A DNA stretch of 20,732 bases. Origin: Desulfatirhabdium butyrativorans (GTDB lineage Bacteria > Desulfobacterota > Desulfobacteria > Desulfobacterales > DYRK01). A program made the translations under genes and the position numbers. Below, piece by piece: positions 15,280 through 20,732 of this stretch. Position 1 is the stretch's first letter, and each line of letters begins with the position of its first letter. Under the pieces are notes generated by a model that saw only the letters and a program-made list of their open reading frames with translations, was not told where the DNA came from and did not search any database. The DNA is taken from positions 1 to 20,732 of the forward strand of contig DYRK01000036.1 of assembly GCA_020718785.1 (NCBI GenBank). The letters are read 5' to 3'.

Positions 15280-15572
15280 TTGAATTTATTGAAATTCCTG
15301 AGTTCTTGCTGAATATTTATCAGGAAATGGCAGTTTCGCCGTCAGACCTTCTGAAGAACTACGCTCTGAATCATATCCTGAGCAAAATTCATAAATACGA
15401 AGCCGAAGACAATCATTTCAAAAAAAAATATTCCTGCAGTTTCAAAGAATTCAAAATTGAAATTGAAAATATAAAAAATGAAGAGAACTTTGAACAGGAA
15501 GATGATCTGACGGATTGGGAATTTGCTGTTGAAAACTTGGCGGTATGGAAAGGAAAAAAACAGTTATTCTGA
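15264..15572 (+). CDS. Putative antitoxin (TumA-like) of a TumE-type pair
   Basis: The 102-residue, acidic, mostly helical protein (many Glu/Lys, ending DWEFAVENLAVWKGKKQLF) has no signal or membrane segment. It lies directly before, and overlaps by 28 bases, a gene resembling TumE (DUF6516) toxins, and its size and the DW...A...L..WK tail fit the antitoxin partner of such pairs. ATG 15264 has a strong GGAGG seven bases upstream and overlaps the NtrC-type gene's stop by 16 bases, so it may ride on that transcript. The assignment depends on context and general look more than on a known catalytic motif; a plain hypothetical protein is the alternative. Confidence 0.6.
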   Translation: MQHNIVEFIEIPEFLLNIYQEMAVSPSDLLKNYALNHILSKIHKYEAEDNHFKKKYSCSFKEFKIEIENIKNEENFEQEDDLTDWEFAVENLAVWKGKKQLF

Positions 15573-15880
15573 ATCAAATACCTGAACAATATTCCCGAAT
15601 TGTTTCAAATTGTGAAATCATTGCGTGGGAGAACGAACCGACAAGTTATCGTTTCAAAGCCCGAATCACATTTACGGACGGTTCTTATCTTGCAATAACG
15701 GAATCAGCATTCAGCAGAGTAACAGTGCCAGTTATTCTTACCACCGTCATATTCTGCGCTTTCCGGATTTTCAGTAAAACGGTTTTGCAAATCGTTTTTG
15801 CCGATAAAACGGTTTGCAAAACCGTTTTACAAAAAGCGCAGATTATGCCGGTGGGCAGTATAATCAGATATACTGACTGA
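15545..15880 (+). CDS. TumE-like (DUF6516) toxin, 3' end replaced by a MITE
   Basis: The 111-residue frame starts like a TumE-family toxin: YSRIVSNCEIIAWENEPTSY, then RFKARITFTDGSYLAITESAF. This is the beta-rich core with the DGS motif. From about residue 64 the frame runs into the 130-bp repeat element at 15733-15862. The rest (VILTTVIFCAFRIFSKTVLQ...) is translated repeat. The usual family C-terminus, with its Tyr/Trp-rich strand and an RWDN..HH-like end, is absent. So the toxin is probably inactivated, or has gained a repeat-encoded tail. ATG 15545 overlaps the antitoxin stop by 28 bases. The family call is moderate; the truncation by a repeat is directly visible. Confidence 0.65.
   Translation: MERKKTVILNQIPEQYSRIVSNCEIIAWENEPTSYRFKARITFTDGSYLAITESAFSRVTVPVILTTVIFCAFRIFSKTVLQIVFADKTVCKTVLQKAQIMPVGSIIRYTD
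15733..15862. mobile_element. 130-bp MITE-like element, copy 1
   Basis: The element has imperfect terminal inverted repeats of about 27 bp (TATTCTTACCACCGTCATA at the left; the right end, read on the other strand, is TATACTGCCCACCGGCATA), both running inward to TCTGCGC. The centre holds two palindromes (AAACGGTTTTGCAAATCGTTT and AAAACGGTTTGCAAAACCGTTTT). There is no transposase. A second 130-bp copy in the opposite orientation lies at 17666-17795. This copy is inserted into the toxin gene. TA-type ends hint at a Tc1/mariner-IS630 style mobiliser, which is inference. Confidence 0.85.
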
Positions 15881-15881
15881 G

Positions 15882-15913
15882 AAAACGCCGGGGTTTCAGA
15901 AAACCCGGCGTTT
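15882..15913. terminator. Hairpin between convergent genes
   Basis: The stem AAACGCCGGGGTTT / AAACCCGGCGTTT (one bulged G, loop of a few bases) is flanked by A and T runs on both strands. It sits between the end of the + strand toxin gene and the stop of the minus-strand double-receiver gene (15930), where a two-way terminator is expected. Confidence 0.8.
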
Positions 15914-15929
15914 CCGACAGGTCAAACTG

Positions 15930-17597
15930 TCACGCAGCCATACGGAACACCCTGTCAGTGACATTCCGGATTTCATCGGTAGTAAAAGGTTTGGACAGGT
16001 AGTCAATCGCGCCCATGCGTGCGCTTTCAACGGCTGTTTCGATACTGGCATATCCGGTAATTATGATGACTTTCGCAGCCGGGTTATTGTCGCGGACTGC
16101 TTCCAGAAGCTCCAGTCCTTTCACACCCGGAATTCTCAGGTCAAGCAGCACTAATTTGTAAGGCCGGTTCCGAATTTTTTCAAGAGCTTCTTCTTTGCTG
16201 ACCGCCTGATCCACATGATAGCCTTTTTTGGAAAGAATCTTGCGGATATTGTTGTTGACTGCAACTTCGTCATCTATCACAAGGATATTTTTGAACGCAG
16301 GCTCTTTGGGAAGTCCCGGATACTCAGTCACTTTTGCAGGCTCTTTTGCACTCATCAGAGCAATATTTTTCTTCAATTCCTCATAAGGCATGACCGAGAC
16401 GCCCTCATGCCGGAGATTTGCCGCATACTCCGCTCCGGTCACAGCCGCAACTTCCTCATAGTCAAAAGGCATGTCAATTCCGATGAGCTTTCTGACATCA
16501 AAGACAGGCTGATCTTCTGCTGCCGCACCTTTTTTCTTTGCCTTTTTCTGGGGACAGGCTGCACTTTTAAGCCCGGCTTTGCAGGTGGCTCCCAATTTTT
16601 TGTAAATATCGCAGACCATCTTTCCGACTCCGCAGAAATTCTCCAGTGCTTCCGAGACATCCACAACCGGCATATCCGAGGGACCTATATGCTTTGTATA
16701 GGCTTCGCCCGTATATTTGGCGACCTCGTCTCTGTCAAACGGCACATCCGCATCAATCTGATTCTTTTTCATCAGCCTCGCGACATTTTGCTTCACCTCT
16801 TCATAAGAGAGAAAAGAAACACCTTCATGACGGAGATTTGCGACATATTCGGGCCCGGTCACCGAAATGACTTCATCATAATTGAAAGGCATATCTATTC
16901 CGATAAGTTTTCGGGTATCAGCCTTTTCTTCTGTCCCGGCAGCTTTTTTCGCCTTTGCTTTTTTCTGGGGACAGGCTTCGGTTTTAAGACCGGATTTGCA
17001 GGTGTTTCCCAGCTTTTTATAGATATCGCAGACCATCTCGCCCACCATGCAGAAATTCGGCAGAGCTTCGGGTTTCGGAACCTCGACTACCGGCATATCC
17101 GAGGGACCGATCATCTTTGCATATCTTTCACCCGTGTATTTTTCAACTTCCTCTCTGTCAAAAGGTATGTCTGCATCAATGACTTCGATGGCTTCTCTTT
17201 CCTCTTTTGTCACGGAAAACTCGGACAGTTCCCCGGCAAGAGCGCGGCTGACCGCAGTTCTCAGTTCATCAGGCGTAAAAGGCTTGGGGATATAGTCCAA
17301 AGCACCCAGCCGGATAGCTTTCATTGCCGTGTCCGTGGACGCGTAAGCAGTCATCATGACAGCTTTTGTAAGGGGCCACTGGTTTTTCACAAGTTTGAGA
17401 AGTTCGAGTCCGTTCATCCCGGGCATCAGAATATCGGAAATCATGAGCGAATAGGATTCAACCGCCATTTTGTCCAATGCTTCCTGCGCGCTGACCGCAT
17501 GAACGATTTCATAATTGTTCTTGGAAAGGATTTTTTCCACATTGTGGCAAATCCGCTTTTCATCATCAACGACCAGTATTTTTGCAGTTGTTTCCAT
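15930..17597 (-). CDS. Double-receiver protein with two Cys-rich repeat modules, function unknown
   Basis: The 555-residue cytoplasmic protein is laid out receiver - module 1 - module 2 - receiver. Receiver 1 (about 1-120) has VVDDE, D55 and a lysine in PKPF; receiver 2 (about 437-555) has VIDDE, D486, ITGYAS and SKPF, so both look phosphorylatable. The middle holds two near-identical repeats of about 140 residues. Each starts IDAD(I/V)PFDR(E/D)EV and continues with IGPSDMPVV. A four-cysteine block follows (FC..VG.MVCDIYKKLG.TC..GLK..ACPQKK: C183, C190, C200, C209 and C322, C329, C339, C348). A lysine-rich linker leads to RKLIGIDMPF.Y(D/E)EV...TG.EY..NLRHEGVS. I do not recognise this module; the cysteines could bind iron-sulfur or zinc. 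There is no DNA-binding domain. ATG 17597 has GGGGGAAGG four bases upstream. The gene stands alone on the minus strand between inverted MITE copies. Confidence 0.9.
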   Translation of the reverse strand: METTAKILVVDDEKRICHNVEKILSKNNYEIVHAVSAQEALDKMAVESYSLMISDILMPGMNGLELLKLVKNQWPLTKAVMMTAYASTDTAMKAIRLGALDYIPKPFTPDELRTAVSRALAGELSEFSVTKEEREAIEVIDADIPFDREEVEKYTGERYAKMIGPSDMPVVEVPKPEALPNFCMVGEMVCDIYKKLGNTCKSGLKTEACPQKKAKAKKAAGTEEKADTRKLIGIDMPFNYDEVISVTGPEYVANLRHEGVSFLSYEEVKQNVARLMKKNQIDADVPFDRDEVAKYTGEAYTKHIGPSDMPVVDVSEALENFCGVGKMVCDIYKKLGATCKAGLKSAACPQKKAKKKGAAAEDQPVFDVRKLIGIDMPFDYEEVAAVTGAEYAANLRHEGVSVMPYEELKKNIALMSAKEPAKVTEYPGLPKEPAFKNILVIDDEVAVNNNIRKILSKKGYHVDQAVSKEEALEKIRNRPYKLVLLDLRIPGVKGLELLEAVRDNNPAAKVIIITGYASIETAVESARMGAIDYLSKPFTTDEIRNVTDRVFRMAA

Positions 17598-17665
17598 GAG
17601 CCTTCCCCCTATATATTAAAAAATCAATCAATTTTATTTTTTCAAAGTGAGTGCGTGTTTGTCAA

Positions 17666-17795
17666 TATACTTGCCCACTGGCATAATCTGCGCTTCTGTA
17701 AAACGGCTTTGCAAGCCGTTTTTTGCGGAGAAACGGTCTGCAAAACCGTTTTACAGAAAATTCGGAAAGCGCAGATTATGACGGTGGAAAGAATA
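17666..17795. mobile_element. 130-bp MITE-like element, copy 2 (inverted)
   Basis: This is the reverse-complement counterpart of 15733-15862, the same 130-bp length. The left end TATACTTGCCCACTGGCATA matches the complement of copy 1's right end, and the right end matches the complement of copy 1's left end (GACGGTGGAAAGAATA). The core palindromes are AAAACGGCTTTGCAAGCCGTTTT and an AAACGG...CCGTTT arm pair. The first has paired changes relative to copy 1 (GATTT/AAATC becomes GGCTT/AAGCC), so pairing is kept. No transposase is present. Confidence 0.85.
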
Positions 17796-17828
17796 TCAGC
17801 AGATTGAAAGTTTTCCCGAAATACTCGG

Positions 17829-17866
17829 AAATGCTCGCCTGGGATTGACAAATCCCAGGCATTTCC
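17829..17866. other. Perfect-stem hairpin in intergenic DNA
   Basis: GCCTGGGATT (17837-17846) and AATCCCAGGC (17851-17860) form a 10-bp stem with a 4-base loop. Flanking GGAAATG and CATTTCC extend it past a short bulge. No U-run follows on either strand. It could be a processing site or part of another dispersed repeat; nothing shows its role. Confidence 0.6.
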
Positions 17867-18091
17867 GGCGCCAAAGGTTAAAATAGACCGCCAATCCGCC
17901 GGGAGCGGCCGGGAGGCATTTTCGATCTGCTGAACATCCTTATGCACATTGCGTGCCAACCAGCTTTATATTCTTCAACTATCTTATTTTAATAAATAAA
18001 ACTGATAAAAAGATATTTCCTTAAACAGGGAAGTGTATAAAAAATATATACAATCTTCAGAGGAAGGCAAAATCAACACGGTATCGTATAT

Positions 18092-18275
18092 ATCAGTGAC
18101 CACACTACCGGACAATTTTTCAGACCGTTCTGCTGAAACGGACAAAAAACGGCTTGCAAAGCCGTTGTACTGTAAAACGCCCCTGCTTAAAACAGACACA
18201 AATCGTTTCTGTTCAGTCTGAATAAAATCAGAATGTTATGATTTTTTGTCCGGTAGTCTGATCAGTGACCACACT
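18092..18275. repeat. ATCAGTGACCACACT direct repeat with GTCCGGTAGT dyad
   Basis: ATCAGTGACCACACT occurs at 18092-18106 and at 18261-18275 in the same orientation. The sequence following the first copy (ACTACCGGAC, 18104-18113) appears as its reverse complement (GTCCGGTAGT, 18248-18257) just before the second. A shorter GATCAGTGACA is found near 18361-18371. This looks like a degraded dispersed repeat or a protein-binding dyad; the role is unknown. Confidence 0.55.
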
Positions 18276-18408
18276 GCTATGCACTGTTGTTTCTGTTACA
18301 GACAGTTATTTTATAATTATTAATAAAATAAGAATATTATAGCTTTATGTCTGCCGGTGCGGATCAGTGACAGAAGAGGTGTATAAAAAAAATATTCAGT
18401 GTATATAT

Positions 18409-20247
18409 TCAGAAAGAATAACTGAGTCCGATATAGGTTTGTCTCAGGGGCTGAGGCGCACGAGGCACCACAACCGGCGATCCGTCAAAAGGAACCGCGG
18501 CGTAGTGTTCAGTATTGAAGATATTGTCAATACTCAGATTCGCAGACAGCTTTCTGTCAAACTTATATGAGACATTGAGATAAGCAATACACGCGCCGTC
18601 AAAAGAATAGGATTCATCTCCGCCCTTTTCTGCGTTTCCGTATCTGTAATTATTTCTGTCTGTGCTGACATCAGAGTAATATCTGATGGTTACCCCTGCT
18701 GTCCATTTCTCGCCCGTATAACTCGAATTCAGGACAACTTTATGCTCGGAGATGCCGGGAATGTCAAATCCCTCATCTTCGCCGGTCAGATAGGAATAGG
18801 ACAGAGCAGCCGAAAAACGGTCCCTCTGATGTCTTAACGTGATTTCTCCGCCTTTGCTCTCGATTTCTCCCTGATTCCCGTTGTATTGGACATATCCCTG
18901 ATCCTCTCTGTACGGATTATAGTAGGGATAGTTATTTTCCTGTGCCGGCGCCGGGACGGGCCGGATAATATTCGTCATTTTGCTGAGAAATGCGGCAGCG
19001 TGAACAGCAAAACCTTTTCCGAACGCATAAGATATATCCGCAGAATAAGTTTTCAATTCCTCCGGTCTGATGTCTTCATTCGGAATGTGCATCATAAAAG
19101 GATTTGCAAAGTTTTCATACCGGAAATAATTTGCCGGCTGAATATAAGCAGTTCCGTACAGCAGTTTGACAGTCAGATTTTTCATCGGATCCGCAATCAG
19201 TCCTAACCGGGGATTGAAAGTTTCTTTGTAAATGCTGTTGCGGTCATAGCGTAAACCGGCGTCAAGTTTGAACGCATCTGAAAATTTATATTCGCTCTGA
19301 ACAAACAGACCGAAATTATCGAAATTTCTCTCACCGAAAAAAGGCTCTCTGAAACCCAGGATGCCGAAACTGTAACCGTTGGGATCAACAAAATCGCTCA
19401 TATCCACTTCTCTTGCTCCTCCGGTGTCGAAAACAGAGTCAAGGTTCCGGGTTTTGGGAAAAGATACCACGTGTTCATAAGAGATGCCTGCAACAGCCGA
19501 GAGCTTCTCGGTGAGCGTCCAGTCTGCCTGAATATCTCCTTTGATATATGATGAATATGCGTATTTGCAGGCAGGAGTTCCGTCTGTCATATTGCCCTGT
19601 GCGTCTTTGCTGACAATATAGTAATTGGTTTCGGGATTGACTTCATAATCCCCTGCGGTGAGAGTCGTTTTTATATTCAGACTGCTGTCCGAATAGGATT
19701 CATGCTCGATATAACAATGTCTCAGGTCCTGCCCCCATACAAAATCATCTGTATATGCGTATGACTCCGGCGACGATACAGCGGCATTGGATTCCAATTC
19801 GTGCTGCCAGTCAAATCCGAGACTGAATTTCTTGTAGCGAAGCTTGAAAAAAAGATTCCGGTTTCTGATCGGGTAGTCATTTCCGAGTTCTTTCAGGCGT
19901 CCCTGATACGCATTCACTCCGGCATATTCCTCGTAATCTTCATGCAGATCCTGATCCTTTCCCTGAAAAATTCTCGCAGATATCAGGACATCCGGACCAT
20001 CGCCGAATTTTTTGCCGAAAGAGACATCCGAGGAATATGCACCAGTTGAGATATAGCCTGCATTGACTTTCACGCCGTCATAATCCGAGCCGTCTTTTGT
20101 GATCAGATTGATGACGCCGGCGCAGGCATCCGCGCCGTACAGACTTGATGCCGGGCCGAAGACAATTTCAATCCGCTTATAGATATTCAGCGGAATGTTA
20201 TGTCCGTATAAAAAGCGTTCACCGCTGGCAGGGCTGTATTTGCGGCC
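18409..20247 (-). CDS. TonB-dependent outer-membrane receptor, C-terminal part after a frameshift
   Basis: This is the rest of the plug and the whole beta-barrel of a TonB-dependent receptor, which imports a metal chelate or similar nutrient across the outer membrane. Just downstream of the frame break the translation reads SGRKYSPASGERFLYGHNIP, then RIEIVFGPASSLYGADACAG and VINLITKDG, the standard plug core. The barrel follows, with many aromatic alternating strands. The protein ends TYIGLSYSF, with the terminal Phe of the outer-membrane insertion signal. A GTG at 20073 could start a shorter frame but lies inside the plug, so it is not a real start. This part and 20219-20608 together make one receptor of about 730 residues. 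Substrate is unknown; no metal-specific motif or riboswitch is seen. Confidence 0.88.
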   Translation of the reverse strand, partial: GRKYSPASGERFLYGHNIPLNIYKRIEIVFGPASSLYGADACAGVINLITKDGSDYDGVKVNAGYISTGAYSSDVSFGKKFGDGPDVLISARIFQGKDQDLHEDYEEYAGVNAYQGRLKELGNDYPIRNRNLFFKLRYKKFSLGFDWQHELESNAAVSSPESYAYTDDFVWGQDLRHCYIEHESYSDSSLNIKTTLTAGDYEVNPETNYYIVSKDAQGNMTDGTPACKYAYSSYIKGDIQADWTLTEKLSAVAGISYEHVVSFPKTRNLDSVFDTGGAREVDMSDFVDPNGYSFGILGFREPFFGERNFDNFGLFVQSEYKFSDAFKLDAGLRYDRNSIYKETFNPRLGLIADPMKNLTVKLLYGTAYIQPANYFRYENFANPFMMHIPNEDIRPEELKTYSADISYAFGKGFAVHAAAFLSKMTNIIRPVPAPAQENNYPYYNPYREDQGYVQYNGNQGEIESKGGEITLRHQRDRFSAALSYSYLTGEDEGFDIPGISEHKVVLNSSYTGEKWTAGVTIRYYSDVSTDRNNYRYGNAEKGGDESYSFDGACIAYLNVSYKFDRKLSANLSIDNIFNTEHYAAVPFDGSPVVVPRAPQPLRQTYIGLSYSF

Positions 20248-20608
20248 TGAGTATCTTCTGATTTCCCGTGACGCCTCTCATGGAGACCAGGGTTTTCAGC
20301 TCGCCCTGAACATTATAAGACATATCTGTTCCCGGCAATGCCCGAAAAATGTCTTTCAGATCCCGCCAGCCGTAAGCTTCTATCTGCTCATGCGTGACAG
20401 AAATGATGCTTGCAGGGGCATCGGAAATTTTCTGGATTTTTCTGGATGCCGTGACCACTTCCAGGTCATAAGCTTCTGCCCTGAGCCATCTGAATTCTGC
20501 TTCCAATTCTGCTTCCGCTTTTGCAAGTGGGATTTCCGCTGAAAACAATGGGCTGATACTAAGAAGAATAAAGACAGAAAGAGTCCATGCGATGAGTTGT
20601 TTTTTCAT
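20219..20608 (-). CDS. TonB-dependent receptor, N-terminal fragment (signal peptide and start of plug)
   Basis: The 129-residue frame begins with a Sec signal (MKKQLIAWTLSVFILLSISP, likely cleaved after LFSA). A TonB-box-like EAYDLEVVTASRK follows, and then the plug start (SDAPASIISVTHEQIEAYGW, FRALPGTDMSYNV, SMRGVTGNQKIL). After KIL the frame goes wrong (RPQIQPCQR and stop), whereas the correct continuation is in another frame from 20247 downward. Family plugs usually have about three residues between KIL and the following GR, so a deletion of about 8 bases at about 20248 would explain it. ATG 20608 has GAGGAGG six bases upstream. Either the receptor is broken in this strain or the assembly has a local error. 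Confidence 0.85.
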   Translation of the reverse strand: MKKQLIAWTLSVFILLSISPLFSAEIPLAKAEAELEAEFRWLRAEAYDLEVVTASRKIQKISDAPASIISVTHEQIEAYGWRDLKDIFRALPGTDMSYNVQGELKTLVSMRGVTGNQKILRPQIQPCQR

Positions 20609-20647
20609 TTATTTCCTCCTCGGGTCACACAGGCTGTGATGGGAACA

Positions 20648-20675
20648 GGGGCAGGTTCAGGGCTGAACCTGCCCC
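20648..20675. terminator. GC-rich hairpin after the upstream minus-strand gene
   Basis: GGGGCAGGTTCAG (20648-20660) and CTGAACCTGCCCC (20663-20675) form a perfect 13-bp stem with a 2-base loop. It sits five bases past the stop of the partial minus-strand frame at 20681 and before the receptor gene. There is no clear U-run, so it may end transcription only partly or mark a boundary between the two genes. Confidence 0.65.
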
Positions 20676-20680
20676 GCTTG

Positions 20681-20731
20681 TCAGTCGGAATACATGGCTT
20701 CGATTTCCGCTTTGTAGCGATCCGTTATAAT
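20681..20731 (-). CDS. C-terminal end of an unidentified protein, cut by the window edge
   Basis: The minus strand reads IITDRYKAEIEAMYSD and a TGA stop (20681-20683), then a strong hairpin. It would lie upstream of, and in the same direction as, the TonB receptor gene. Sixteen residues are too few to assign a family. It is reported because the open frame, hairpin and orientation fit a gene end. Confidence 0.4.
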   Translation of the reverse strand: MITDRYKAEIEAMYSD

Positions 20732-20732
20732 A

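Larger units (their letters stand above)
17598..18408. other. 811-bp non-coding stretch between two minus-strand genes
   Basis: No convincing gene here. It contains the leader of the double-receiver gene (17598-17665, AT-rich, with a TAATATATAG stretch that could be a -10), MITE copy 2 (17666-17795), and a 10-bp hairpin at 17837-17860 (GCCTGGGATT / AATCCCAGGC). An AACGGCTT/AAGCCGTT hairpin lies at 18148-18166. Repeated motifs lie at 18092-18121, 18241-18275 and 18362-18370 (ATCAGTGAC, with GTCCGGTAGT and its reverse complement). GTGTATAAAAAA occurs near 18032 and again near 18380. Short open frames here are translations of repeat DNA or have no supporting start signals. Confidence 0.7.

Noticed and set aside
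16215..17807. Long + strand open frame (530 codons) opposite the double-receiver gene
   Set aside because: It is antisense to a gene with clear receiver motifs and a good ribosome site; its translation is Cys/His/Phe-rich with no recognisable domain.
17642..17959. Minus-strand frame upstream of the double-receiver gene
   Set aside because: Most of it translates MITE copy 2; no ribosome site or known domain.
18033..18221. Short + strand frame in the intergenic region
   Set aside because: It crosses repeat motifs and a hairpin, lacks a ribosome site and shows no known domain.

Overview
The window looks like a chromosomal piece of a large, repeat-rich anaerobic deltaproteobacterium (Desulfobacterota). 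A Desulfonema/Desulfococcus-like sulfate reducer is my best guess. This rests on a periplasmic [NiFe]-hydrogenase of the Hyn type, a dense run of histidine kinases and response regulators including an NtrC-type one, and many short palindromic and heptamer repeats between genes. The lineage is inferred; no rRNA or other marker gene is present.

Layout: (1) 1-3194: Tat-exported [NiFe]-hydrogenase small and large subunits (hynB, hynA), separated by two heptamer-repeat arrays and enclosed by inverted copies of a 51-bp palindromic repeat. (2) 3195-6743: the tail of an Rpn-type nuclease/transposase, then a HaeII-like restriction endonuclease and a DPPY-type DNA methyltransferase with a Cys-rich insert. 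The AT-rich nuclease gene suggests an acquired defence module. (3) 6762-15279: a signalling block on the + strand. It holds an RND/MMPL transporter fused to a histidine kinase, a PAS histidine kinase with a closely related kinase core, a single-domain response regulator, a [NiFe]-hydrogenase maturation protease, a six-copy palindrome array, a Rossmann-PAS-histidine kinase, and a sigma-54-dependent NtrC-family regulator. The protease lies inside the regulator run and its start overlaps the receiver gene, which links this block functionally to hynBA. (4) 15264-15862: a TumA/TumE-like toxin-antitoxin pair whose toxin is cut off by a 130-bp MITE-like element. (5) 15930-17597, minus strand: an unusual receiver-module-module-receiver protein with two four-cysteine motifs, lying between two inverted copies of that MITE. 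(6) 17598-18408: a long non-coding stretch with repeats and hairpins. (7) 18409-20608, minus strand: a TonB-dependent outer-membrane receptor with a frameshift in its plug domain, then the last codons of another minus-strand gene at the window edge.

Working model (inference): hydrogenase HynBA oxidises H2 in the periplasm, and its large subunit is trimmed by the protease at about 11.6 kb. The sensors and the NtrC-type regulator next to the protease probably control hydrogenase or related redox genes. The least familiar items are the RND-kinase fusion, the double-receiver Cys-module protein, and the MITE family with compensating palindromes that recurs through the window.
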